63,521 nucleotides of DNA from Chthonomonadaceae bacterium (GTDB lineage: Bacteria > Armatimonadota > Chthonomonadetes > Chthonomonadales > Chthonomonadaceae): the NCBI GenBank assembly GCA_025054835.1, contig JANWZQ010000148.1:1-63521 (forward strand), read 5' to 3'. Positions within the stretch are counted from its first letter, which is position 1, and every line of letters starts with the position of its first letter. Positions 56,389 through 63,521 of this stretch are shown here, piece after piece. The notes below the pieces were generated by a model. It was given only the letters and a program-made list of their open reading frames with translations, was not told the origin of the DNA and searched no databases. The position numbers were made by a program, and so were the translations under genes.

Positions 56389-56979
56389 ATGCCCCTCGAA
56401 AAAGCGCGCAACACGACCGTGCTCTCCGCACAGGAACTGGAGCGTGAAGCCGATCGTCTGCTGCGTCAACTGCCCCGTGACCCACAGTGCCCCACCTACA
56501 CCGAGGCGCAACTGCGCCGCTACCGGCATACCCATCAGGTGCTGCGACTGGACAGTCTCGCGGAGTCCGTGGAAACCACACGGCCCTCGCAGTCGTTTCT
56601 GGATGAATTGCACTTCCTGGCGGCCATCACACCACTGGAACGACGGGAGCGCATCTGCCTGCGCGGATGGCTCCATGGATGGACGCAACGCGAGATCGGG
56701 CAGATCTGGTGGCGCGTGCTGGACCGCGTCTCGCAGCAAACCGTGTCCCGCCTGCTGCGGTCGGCCCTGCGCAAACTGCTCAGCGCACGCGGACTGACCT
56801 TCGACCAGTTCAGCCGGCGCACCATCTATCGCCGCCCCTCACGACCGCGCGACTGGCGCAGCGTGGTGTGCCCGTTCTGTGGCGAAGTGTTCGCTTACGG
56901 ACTGGGTGACGGGCGCTACTGCAGCACGGCCTGCCGGGAACAGAGCGCCCGACGAACCAGACCACGACGCGCCATTTGA
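56389..56979 (+). CDS. Sigma-region-4-like DNA-binding protein with C-terminal zinc finger
   Basis: A 196-residue protein of no named family. Residues about 75-130 form a helix-turn-helix closely resembling sigma-70 region 4: ITPLERRERICLRGWLHGWT, QREIGQIW and SQQTVSRLLRSALRKL, with a short insertion between the two helices. The C-terminus has CPFCGEVFAYGLGDGRYCST ending in a further Cys, a four-cysteine zinc finger. Sigma region 2 is absent, so it is probably a regulator rather than a sigma factor. It has a strong promoter and GGAGG ribosome site. The stop codon lies inside the tRNA promoter. Confidence 0.85.
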   Translation: MPLEKARNTTVLSAQELEREADRLLRQLPRDPQCPTYTEAQLRRYRHTHQVLRLDSLAESVETTRPSQSFLDELHFLAAITPLERRERICLRGWLHGWTQREIGQIWWRVLDRVSQQTVSRLLRSALRKLLSARGLTFDQFSRRTIYRRPSRPRDWRSVVCPFCGEVFAYGLGDGRYCSTACREQSARRTRPRRAI

Positions 56980-57004
56980 CGCGCCACGCCACACCGGATA
57001 TAAT
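56976..57004 (+). promoter_or_regulatory. Promoter of the tRNA gene
   Basis: TTGACG (56976-56981), a 17-bp spacer and a perfect TATAAT (56999-57004). Predicted start about 57011, six bases upstream of the mature tRNA. The -35 box overlaps the stop codon of the preceding gene. Confidence 0.9.
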
Positions 57005-57016
57005 GAAGGGGACGTA

Positions 57017-57090
57017 CGGGGGGTAGCCCAACGGCAGGAGGCACGGGACTTAAAATCCCTTCAGTGAGGGTTCGAATCCCTCTCCCCCGA
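57017..57090 (+). tRNA. tRNA with UAA anticodon and short variable loop (Leu-like)
   Basis: A 74-nt cloverleaf. The acceptor stem is CGGGGGG (57017-57023) with TCCCCCG (57083-57089), discriminator A57090 and no encoded CCA. The D stem is GCC/GGC (57026-57028, 57040-57042) with the loop GG at 57033-57034. The anticodon loop CTTAAAA (57049-57055) has anticodon TAA at 57051-57053; the anticodon stem CGGGA/TCCCT has a C-T mismatch at its base. The variable loop TCAGT has five bases. The T stem and loop GAGGG-TTCGAAT-CCCTC is canonical. UAA reads UUA (leucine), but bacterial tRNA-Leu normally has a long variable arm, so the identity is uncertain. Confidence 0.88.
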
Positions 57091-57107
57091 TGGAACGCGT
57101 TCCCGGA

Positions 57108-57139
57108 ACAGGGCCTGCAGTGCTCCCTGCAGGCCCTGT
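57108..57139. terminator. Long-stem terminator after the tRNA
   Basis: ACAGGGCCTGCAG (57108-57120) pairs perfectly over 13 bases with CTGCAGGCCCTGT (57127-57139) around a six-base loop. It closes the tRNA transcript and lies 15 bp from the stop of the convergent lipoprotein gene, so it could stop both. Confidence 0.8.
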
Positions 57140-57153
57140 GCGTGTCTCAGATG

Positions 57154-58836
57154 TCACCGACGCACAGTCCACTCACGGTCTACCGCAGGAACCCGCACCT
57201 GCTGACGTGCGCCATCCGGCCAGCGCACAGTGAGCGTGACCGGGCCGGAGTACGTGCCCAGACCGAAATGCGCAACAGGATCGCGCGCCGCCAGAACACT
57301 CCCGTTCGTGCGCACCTCACGCACCTGCTTCCGGCCCCCGGCCTCCAGAGTGACCAGGGCACCCAGACCGGCCCGGTTCCTGCCCGCAGCGTTGAGCCGC
57401 ACCGTGAGCCAGTGGCCCGCAGGCGAACGGTTCTCCAGCAAAACGGCCGGGCCGTTCAGATTGCAGATCAACACATCGATCCGACCGTCGCGATTGTAAT
57501 CCGCGAAAGCCATGCCCCGCCCCACGATGCGCAGGCCCGCCGCATCGCCGGCAGCCGCGGACACGTCTGCAAACAGGCGACCCTGCTCGTTGCGGAACAC
57601 CTGGACCGGCTGCGCGTAATCCTGCGAGGCATCAAACTGATTCACGTTGTCGCGCACGTGCCCGTTAGTCTGGATCAGATCCAGCCACCCATCGTTATCC
57701 AGATCATAAAAGCCGATCCCGAAACCCACGTAGGGCATGGTCGGCGGCCCGATACCCGTGAGATTGCTGGTAACTGTGAACAGACCGTCCCCATCGTTGT
57801 GGTAGAGACTGATGGCCTGCGCGAAGTAGGTCGTCACAATCAGATCCAGCCGGCCATCGTTATCGTAGTCGCCAGAGTCCACGCCCATGCCCCCCTGCAA
57901 ATGTCCCTGCGCGTCATAGGCGGTTCCGCTGGCCGGCCCGATGTTCCGCCACTGCCCCTGCTGCAGAGTCCAGAGATCCCCGGGCATCATGTCATTGGCC
58001 AGATAGAGCGCCGGGCGCCCGGTCTGCAACAGATCCGATGCCAGAACACCCCACGTCTTGCCCGTGTCTCTCCATGGCACCGCGCGGAAACGCACGCCAT
58101 CCACATTGAGAAACAACCTGCCCGACAGCGCCCGGTAGACCTCCGGGCCACAGGCCGAACGCGTCCGACCAACCTGACAGACCTGCTGGGTGTCCGGGCC
58201 AAAATGCAGGTACTGCGAGACGAACAGATCCAGCCGGCCGTCGCCGTTCAGATCCGCAAAGGCCGCACTCTGACTCCACTCAAGCCCCCCGATGCCGCTC
58301 TGCGCCGTCACCTCCGCAAACAGCGGACGGGCCCCCCGCCCCCGATTGCGATACAGCGCAAAGCAGCGGTAGCCCGTCAGAAACAGATCCGGGTAACCAT
58401 CATCGTTGTAATCGCCGGCAGCACACCCGACCCAGAACCCCTTCTGCCGCAGTCCGCTCTGCGCGGTCACATCCTCGAACGTACCGTCGCCCCGATTGCG
58501 GTACAGCGCCACCCGGTCCGGCCCCGCCAGTAACGCATCCGGCCACTGATCGCCATCAAAATCCAGAAAAGCGCAGCCACCGGGAGCCGTCTCCAGAATC
58601 GTCAACGGTGTCTTCCCGTTGTAGCCCAGCGCGAACCGGATCCCCGCCCGCTCCGCCACAGAAGCAAAGCGAATTGGACCGCCATCCGAAGGAGCCTGTG
58701 TCCTGCTGGCAACTGTGCTGCTGGCAACCGCCTGCGAGGGGGATGGGGGAGCCGATGGGCTTGCACATCCCTGGAGCGCGCCCAGCACTGCCAGCGCAAC
58801 AAGCGCAGGACCCCGTGAAGACATTGCTGCCATCAT
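57154..58836 (-). CDS. CRTAC1/UnbV-type FG-GAP repeat lipoprotein (copy A)
   Basis: A 560-residue lipoprotein. The N-terminal signal ends in LGALQGC, a lipobox with lipid-anchored Cys. The mature protein has FG-GAP/VCBS repeats with calcium-type loops: DFDGDQWPDAL, GDYNDDGYPDLFL, DLNGDGRLDLFV, GDYDNDGRLDLIV, DLDNDGWLDLIQ and DYNRDGRIDVLI. The C-terminal ASPIC/UnbV domain follows (from about 470), including WPDGARQQVRVP. These are extracytoplasmic beta-propellers of unknown ligand. Its start overlaps the stop of the preceding TPR gene by four bases. It is closely similar in layout to copy B upstream. Confidence 0.93.
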   Translation of the reverse strand: MMAAMSSRGPALVALAVLGALQGCASPSAPPSPSQAVASSTVASRTQAPSDGGPIRFASVAERAGIRFALGYNGKTPLTILETAPGGCAFLDFDGDQWPDALLAGPDRVALYRNRGDGTFEDVTAQSGLRQKGFWVGCAAGDYNDDGYPDLFLTGYRCFALYRNRGRGARPLFAEVTAQSGIGGLEWSQSAAFADLNGDGRLDLFVSQYLHFGPDTQQVCQVGRTRSACGPEVYRALSGRLFLNVDGVRFRAVPWRDTGKTWGVLASDLLQTGRPALYLANDMMPGDLWTLQQGQWRNIGPASGTAYDAQGHLQGGMGVDSGDYDNDGRLDLIVTTYFAQAISLYHNDGDGLFTVTSNLTGIGPPTMPYVGFGIGFYDLDNDGWLDLIQTNGHVRDNVNQFDASQDYAQPVQVFRNEQGRLFADVSAAAGDAAGLRIVGRGMAFADYNRDGRIDVLICNLNGPAVLLENRSPAGHWLTVRLNAAGRNRAGLGALVTLEAGGRKQVREVRTNGSVLAARDPVAHFGLGTYSGPVTLTVRWPDGARQQVRVPAVDREWTVRR

Positions 58837-60050
58837 TGCGCTTCCTGCGCGCTGGCGGGCCCCTGTAGCTGCCGCAGGCGCCTCTGAAGCGCAGAGTCCC
58901 CCGGCCGGATCTGCAGAGCCGTCTTCAGGCTATCCTCGGCACCGTAGCGATCATTCAACTGCAGTTGCAGCTCTGACAGCTTCACATAGAGGGACGCGTC
59001 ATCCGGGCGCCCACCCAGCGCGATCCGGATCTCATCGATGCGCCGTTCCAGATCCTGTCGCCGCCGATAGATCTCCAGCAGACGATCCGCCTCTCGAACG
59101 CGGTTCAATCGCCGGTAGGTGCGGCTGAGCGCAAAGTAAACCTCATTCTGATTGGGCGTGGCGCGCACCGCCTGCTCCAGATGACGCGCCGCAGCCGCCC
59201 AGTTCCCCCGCAACCGCTCCAGTTCGCCCCGCATATAGGGCAGCAACGGATACTGCGGGTCCAGCTGCTCCACACGCGCAATGGCCGCCGCTGCCCGCTG
59301 CAGATCCTCCGGATTGCGATGGTGCGCCAGCAGCATGTTGGCAAAGTTCACCTGAATCCGCAGGTTCCGTGGGGCGAGTTCGGCAGCGCGTTGCGTGGCC
59401 GCAATGCCATTCTGAACCTCGCCCACGGCCACATCCACACTGCCTTTCAGGGCGAGAAAGGAAGGATCCTCTGGCCGTTGCCGCAGTGCCTCCTCAATCG
59501 CCGCCTTCGCTTTTGCCGATTGCTGCATCTGCAGGTAGCAAACGGCCAGCTGAAACCAGGCCTCGGGGAAATTCCGATCCACTGCAACCAGCGCCTCGAA
59601 CTGCTCCGAAGCGTGCAGGTAAGAGCTGCGACGCTGATACAGCCGCCCCAGCGCCATGCGCGCCAGCGGAAAGTTCGGATTATGCGCCACCGCCGCCTTC
59701 AGCACCTGAAACGCCTCGGGGATGCGATCGGACGCCAGCAACACCTCACCCAGCGCCGTGGCCACATAAGGATCAGAGGGGCGCAGAGCAAACGCCTGCG
59801 TCAACGGCAGCGCCGCCAGCTTATCCCCGTGCCGCGCCAGCCGCAGACCGATCTCACGCCAGGCCTCAAAATCCTTCGGATCCGCGTCCGCCTTCCGGCG
59901 CAGAGTCACCAGATCCATGCGTTGATAACGCCACGCCTTGCTCCAGGGCCCGAACCACCAGACTGCGCCGGCACCCAGAATCAGAACACCCAGCACACCG
60001 GCGGGAACCTGCCAGCGTAGCTTCCGCGAAGCGAGAACCGATGTGGCCAT
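58833..60050 (-). CDS. Membrane-anchored TPR protein (first of pair)
   Basis: A 405-residue protein with an N-terminal transmembrane helix (about 15-34, VPAGVLGVLILGAGAVWWFG) and a TPR array covering most of the rest (for example DPYVATALGEVLLASDRIPE, FPLARMALGRLYQRRSSYLH, and FPEAWFQLAVCYLQMQQSAK). The array is predicted outside the membrane. Its ATG at 60050 has a GGGGA site; it lies 9 bp after the preceding TPR gene and overlaps the CRTAC1 copy A start by four bases. It is assumed to work with that lipoprotein. Confidence 0.88.
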   Translation of the reverse strand: MATSVLASRKLRWQVPAGVLGVLILGAGAVWWFGPWSKAWRYQRMDLVTLRRKADADPKDFEAWREIGLRLARHGDKLAALPLTQAFALRPSDPYVATALGEVLLASDRIPEAFQVLKAAVAHNPNFPLARMALGRLYQRRSSYLHASEQFEALVAVDRNFPEAWFQLAVCYLQMQQSAKAKAAIEEALRQRPEDPSFLALKGSVDVAVGEVQNGIAATQRAAELAPRNLRIQVNFANMLLAHHRNPEDLQRAAAAIARVEQLDPQYPLLPYMRGELERLRGNWAAAARHLEQAVRATPNQNEVYFALSRTYRRLNRVREADRLLEIYRRRQDLERRIDEIRIALGGRPDDASLYVKLSELQLQLNDRYGAEDSLKTALQIRPGDSALQRRLRQLQGPASAQEAQ

Positions 60051-60059
60051 ACGTGTCCC

Positions 60060-61343
60060 CTACGGCGTCGCGGCAGGCGTCACCGGATCCGCCTCCATGC
60101 GCAGACGCCCCCTGCGCGATAGCGCCGTCAGCGCCCGATACCGGCAATCATCGCGAAGCGCAACCATCGCAGCATCCTGCGAGTGCCGCTCCAGAAACGT
60201 CTCACACACTTCCGCAGCCTCCCCGTAAAGGCCTTTCTCCTGCAGCGCGCGCACCAGAGCGATCTGTGCCTCTCGATCCTCCGGGCGCGCCCGGGCCGCC
60301 GCGCGCAGGCGTTGCAGGGATGCATCCGGGCGATCCAGTCGCGCCAGCCGGGCCTGCAACCGCGCAGCGCGTTCACGATCTCCCTGCCGGGTGTACACCT
60401 CCCGCAACGCCTCCAGCGCCTCACGGTAACCCGGCTTCAACTGCACCGCCCGCTCCAGAGGCGCCTGCGCCTCTCGCCAGCGCTGCCGTGCCATCAACGT
60501 GCGGCCCAGATAGTAAAAGCTCTCACCGTTCGGCGTTTCCTCCCGATCAATCAACGCGCGCAGCATTACCTCTGCGGTCGGGAGCGCCTCCGGCGCCTCT
60601 GACTGAGCCAGCAACAGGCGCGCCATGGCATGACGGAGCACCGGCTCCGGATACTGTGGAGTCAGGTTGAGTCGCTTGCGCAACAGCGCCTCCGCCTCCG
60701 CCTCCCGCTTCAAGCGATGCCCCAGCTCCTCAATCACCAGAAAGATATCCTCCTGCTTGAGGTTCATCGCCACAGAGAGCTGCGCCAGATCCCACGCCTC
60801 CTGCAAGCGCCCCCGGCGCAGGAGGCAACGCGGAAACGTATCGCCGTAACTGGCCGCCAGCATCGTGTCCCGGGCCAGATCGTACTCGCGCACAGCGTCC
60901 GTGTAAAGTCCGGCCTGCGCGTACACCTGCCCCAGCGCCAGCCGTGCCCGTTTATTCTTCGGATCCAGCGCCAGCACCCGGCGATATGCCTCCACCGTCT
61001 CCAGCGCATGCCCCGCCGGGGCCGCACAGCGCGCCAGCCCGTACCACGCATTGACCGACTGCGGCTGCAACCGCACCAGCCGCTGCATCAACTGAAAAGC
61101 TTCCTCGTTCTCCCCGCTCTTGAGATGCTTGTACGCCAGATGATACAGCAGATCCACGTCATCCGGCCGACTCTGCAACTCCTGATGCAACACCTCCGTG
61201 GGTGCACTGGCCAGATGATTGAGCCGCATGGCCTGATTGATACGCGCCAGACCGAAGATGATCCCGACAATCGCTGCCACGATCAACAACGGGCGCAACC
61301 AGGGCCGGGATGGCATTGAAAACTGCTCCATATCCTCTCTCAT
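60060..61343 (-). CDS. Membrane-anchored TPR protein (second of pair)
   Basis: A 427-residue protein with a membrane helix at about 15-32 (LRPLLIVAAIVGIIFGLARI) and TPR repeats over the rest (DDVDLLYHLAYKHLKSGENE, SVNAWYGLARCAAPAGHALE, NGESFYYLGRTLMARQRWRE and so on). It is similar in architecture to the gene at 58833 but longer and divergent in sequence. The ATG at 61343 overlaps the CRTAC1 copy B stop by four bases (ATGA). It sits between the two FG-GAP lipoprotein genes in the leftward operon. Confidence 0.88.
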   Translation of the reverse strand: MREDMEQFSMPSRPWLRPLLIVAAIVGIIFGLARINQAMRLNHLASAPTEVLHQELQSRPDDVDLLYHLAYKHLKSGENEEAFQLMQRLVRLQPQSVNAWYGLARCAAPAGHALETVEAYRRVLALDPKNKRARLALGQVYAQAGLYTDAVREYDLARDTMLAASYGDTFPRCLLRRGRLQEAWDLAQLSVAMNLKQEDIFLVIEELGHRLKREAEAEALLRKRLNLTPQYPEPVLRHAMARLLLAQSEAPEALPTAEVMLRALIDREETPNGESFYYLGRTLMARQRWREAQAPLERAVQLKPGYREALEALREVYTRQGDRERAARLQARLARLDRPDASLQRLRAAARARPEDREAQIALVRALQEKGLYGEAAEVCETFLERHSQDAAMVALRDDCRYRALTALSRRGRLRMEADPVTPAATP

Positions 61344-63034
61344 GGCTCACGAATCGTCAGCTCCCGGTTGACAGGCGGACGGGAGAGCACCGTCTTTCGA
61401 CCACTCGGCCAGCGTACCTCCAGCCGCTCCGGTCGAGCCTTCCCCAGGCCAATATGCACACGCGGATCGTTAGAAGAGAGATAACTCCCGTCCGTCCGCG
61501 CCTCCGCCAGATAGGTCCGACCACCAGCGACCACACGGACCTGCGCGCCAATCCCCATCCGATTGCTGCGCGTGCCCTCCAGCTTCACACGCACCCAGTT
61601 GCCGGTCCCGGTCATGCGATTGATCAACACACGCACCGGGCCCTCCAGATCGCAGACTACCAGATCCTGCAGGCCATCGTTGTTCAGATCGCCAACCGCC
61701 AGCCCGCGCCCGACTGCCGGCGTACTGAAACCGGGACCGGCCTCCGCGGTCCGCTCCACAAAAGTCCGCCCCTGCTGGTTCATAAACAGCTGGATCGGCT
61801 GACGGTAGGCCGAAAACTTATCGATCAACTCCTGATTGTCGTGAATGTGCCCGTTGGCCACAGGCAGATCGAGCCACCCGTCATTATCCAGATCCACCCA
61901 CTTGACACCGAAACCGACATAAGGACGCGAGGGCTGATCCAGACCCGCTTCCACATTCCGATTCTGAAACACCCCGTCGCGCGTTGCCGCGTACAGACTG
62001 GTAGGCTCAAAGTGAAACGTGGTCACAATCAGGTCCAGCAAACCATCCCGGTTGTAATCCCCCCAGTCAATTCCCATCGCCCCCTGCACCTGCCCCGCAG
62101 CCGAGAGCGCGACCCCCGTCATCACCGCCTCCTCACGGAACGTGCGCCCCTTCTCATTGATAAACAGGTCGCCCGGCATCTCATCGTTGGCCAGATAGAA
62201 ATCAGACCACCCGTCGCCATTCACGTCAGCGAAAGCCACGCCAAGGCACTTCCCTTTCGCCTGATCCACGCCCATCTGCCGGGTCACATCCTTGAAACGG
62301 AAACCACCGAGGTTGCGATAGAGACTGCCAATCTGAGGATCGTAGAAGAGCGGACCACAGGAGGCCTGCAGCTTGCCGTAATCGCACAGCTGCACCGTTT
62401 TATCGTGGAAAATCACGTAGCGACCGATGTAAACATCCAGCCGGCCATCGTTATCGATATCCGCAAAGCTGGCACTGGTATGCCACGATGTGGGCGAGGG
62501 CGACTCCAGACCGGACTGCCGGGTCACATCCACGAACCGGAAATTCCCTCGATTGCGATACAACCGGTTCACACCGTAGCCCGTCACCAGCAGATCGGGC
62601 CGGCCGTCATTATCCAGATCCCCCACGGCGCAGCCCATATAGTAGCCCGGCGCCTCCAGCCCGCTGCCCGCGGTCACATCCTGAAATCGCTCGTTGCCCA
62701 GATTGCGGTAAAGCGCGCAGCGCCCCGTGTTGCCGGTACCCTCCTGCCCGACAAGGAACAGATCCATCCACCCGTCCCCGTCGAAATCCGCAATGGCCAC
62801 ACCGGCTGCCATCACCTCCAGCACCACCAGCGGAGTTTTGCCCCCGTGCCCCAGTGCAAAATCGATCCCCGCGGGACGGGCAATGTCCTCAAACCACCCG
62901 GATGACCGGCCGGCGCTCTGCGCCACCGGAACAGCAGGCGGCGGAACCGAGGCAGGGGTCGGGCGACACCCGGAAACACCCGGCAGCGCCATCAGCGCGC
63001 AGAGCAGGCCCCCGAACAACAGGCGAACGTTCAT
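61340..63034 (-). CDS. CRTAC1/UnbV-type FG-GAP repeat lipoprotein (copy B)
   Basis: A 564-residue lipoprotein. The signal ends in LPGVSGC, a lipobox. FG-GAP-type loops include DFDGDGWMDLFLVG, DLDNDGRPDLLV, DIDNDGRLDVYI, DVNGDGWSDFYL, GDYNRDGLLDLIV and DLDNDGWLDLPV, and a C-terminal ASPIC/UnbV domain ends in REP with WPSGRKTVLS. It shares repeat order and domain layout with copy A, so a duplication is likely, though internal sequence has diverged. The start is ATG 63034 (alternative 63070). The stop overlaps the next TPR gene's ATG. Confidence 0.93.
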   Translation of the reverse strand: MNVRLLFGGLLCALMALPGVSGCRPTPASVPPPAVPVAQSAGRSSGWFEDIARPAGIDFALGHGGKTPLVVLEVMAAGVAIADFDGDGWMDLFLVGQEGTGNTGRCALYRNLGNERFQDVTAGSGLEAPGYYMGCAVGDLDNDGRPDLLVTGYGVNRLYRNRGNFRFVDVTRQSGLESPSPTSWHTSASFADIDNDGRLDVYIGRYVIFHDKTVQLCDYGKLQASCGPLFYDPQIGSLYRNLGGFRFKDVTRQMGVDQAKGKCLGVAFADVNGDGWSDFYLANDEMPGDLFINEKGRTFREEAVMTGVALSAAGQVQGAMGIDWGDYNRDGLLDLIVTTFHFEPTSLYAATRDGVFQNRNVEAGLDQPSRPYVGFGVKWVDLDNDGWLDLPVANGHIHDNQELIDKFSAYRQPIQLFMNQQGRTFVERTAEAGPGFSTPAVGRGLAVGDLNNDGLQDLVVCDLEGPVRVLINRMTGTGNWVRVKLEGTRSNRMGIGAQVRVVAGGRTYLAEARTDGSYLSSNDPRVHIGLGKARPERLEVRWPSGRKTVLSRPPVNRELTIREP

Positions 63035-63089
63035 ATTCCAGCACGGGCTCCTGAAATAACGTCGGCTCATTTCTTCTACGCGGAGGAGC

Positions 63090-63521
63090 CTACCGCGGTA
63101 GCAGGCCCTGCTTCTGCAATTCCTTGATATAAGCAACCGCCTCTTTATCGATCGCCGGATCGCGCGGACCCAGTCGCTGATAAAGGTCATACTGCTGGAG
63201 CGCACCCTCAAAATTCCCGTATCGCCGATACACCCGCCCGAGGCGCAGGTGTAACTGACGGTTGTTCGGATCGTTGCGCAGGCGGTTCTCCAGATTATCA
63301 ACCTCGAAGCGCGCAGCACGCAACTCCTGCGAAGCCTTCATCAGCTTCTGGCCCTCTGCCCTCTCGCCAACCTGCACCAGACAGCGGCCCAGATGGTACA
63401 GCGGCTTATCGTTGGAAGGGTCCAGCTCCACCGACTTCCGGTAACGTGGAATGGCCGCCCGATAATTCCCGGCGCGCTCATAGAGCCGACCCAGCTCGTA
63501 GTAACCCTCCGCCATCTTCGG
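63090..63521 (-). CDS. TPR protein, 5' end beyond the window
   Basis: The C-terminal part (about 143 codons visible) of a TPR protein. The visible sequence EGYYELGRLYERAGNYRAAI, DKPLYHLGRCLVQVGERAEG and RQLHLRLGRVYRRYGNFEGA has TPR periodicity. The reading frame runs to the window edge without a convincing start, so the beginning is outside the window. It is the first visible member of the leftward CRTAC1/TPR operon and ends 55 bp before the CRTAC1 copy B start. Confidence 0.85.
   Translation of the reverse strand, partial: PKMAEGYYELGRLYERAGNYRAAIPRYRKSVELDPSNDKPLYHLGRCLVQVGERAEGQKLMKASQELRAARFEVDNLENRLRNDPNNRQLHLRLGRVYRRYGNFEGALQQYDLYQRLGPRDPAIDKEAVAYIKELQKQGLLPR

Noticed and set aside
57064-58533. 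489-codon frame beginning in the tRNA and running over CRTAC1 copy A
   Set aside because: It starts inside the tRNA, crosses a terminator and lies antisense to the FG-GAP lipoprotein.
61310-62905. 531-codon frame opposite CRTAC1 copy B
   Set aside because: Antisense frame with the same proline/arginine-rich character and no ribosome site.

Overview
The window is 63.5 kb of a high-GC bacterial chromosome carrying 51 protein genes (the last cut by the window edge), one tRNA and no rRNA, CRISPR array, transposase or phage gene. The gene content resembles Armatimonadota, with Planctomycetota-like habits: FG-GAP/UnbV (CRTAC1-type) lipoproteins in an operon with TPR proteins, a prepilin with the H-X9-DG C-terminus, a secreted protein ending in dockerin-type repeats, GHL10 hydrolase, Gfo/Idh/MocA oxidoreductase, sugar-isomerase-like TIM barrel, URO-D-like and phytanoyl-CoA dioxygenase proteins. 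This placement is inferred from protein content only.

Layout. 62-9468: secreted dockerin-type protein, an atypical short-chain dehydrogenase, an exported DUF3857/transglutaminase protein, a URO-D-family protein, then thiolase plus a Tat-exported sugar-isomerase-like protein. 9647-13323: a translationally coupled pair, an Hsp70-like protein with a TPR tail and a compact UvrD-type helicase; the helicase gene looks lower in GC than its surroundings. 13480-18746: exported TPR protein, unknown anchored protein and DUF951 protein, then an unknown secreted protein. 18889-27294: a tightly packed rightward run (oxidoreductase, MFS transporter, GHL10 hydrolase, small membrane protein, DAACS symporter, zinc metalloprotease), closed by a strong terminator. 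27347-36107: RtcB ligase, zinc alcohol dehydrogenase, ferritin, prepilin, a double-VWA membrane protein and RtcA cyclase.

36629-39575: VTC polyphosphate polymerase with DUF4956 partner, pyrE with an attenuator-like leader, phytanoyl-CoA dioxygenase. 39723-42219: ahcY facing a fused ArsR-methyltransferase regulator (SahR-like) across a 104-bp region that holds a clear dyad. 42276-45170: a copper operon csoR-copZ-copA whose promoter contains a perfect CsoR-type operator. 45299-48765: an orphan GspE/PilB ATPase, a CDF cation transporter and a HEAT-like membrane protein. 49072-56183: a six-TM chemoreceptor coupled to a redoxin, UvsE endonuclease, ComF, an esterase and purS-purQ without purL. 56389-57139: a sigma-region-4-like zinc protein, then a UAA-anticodon tRNA with its own promoter and terminator. 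57154-63521: a leftward operon of two CRTAC1-type lipoproteins and three TPR proteins.

The strongest candidates for new biology are the Hsp70-TPR/helicase pair, the short-variable-loop UAA tRNA, the SahR-like switch, the pyrE leader terminator and the chemoreceptor-redoxin pair. All functions are read from sequence motifs; no searches were run.
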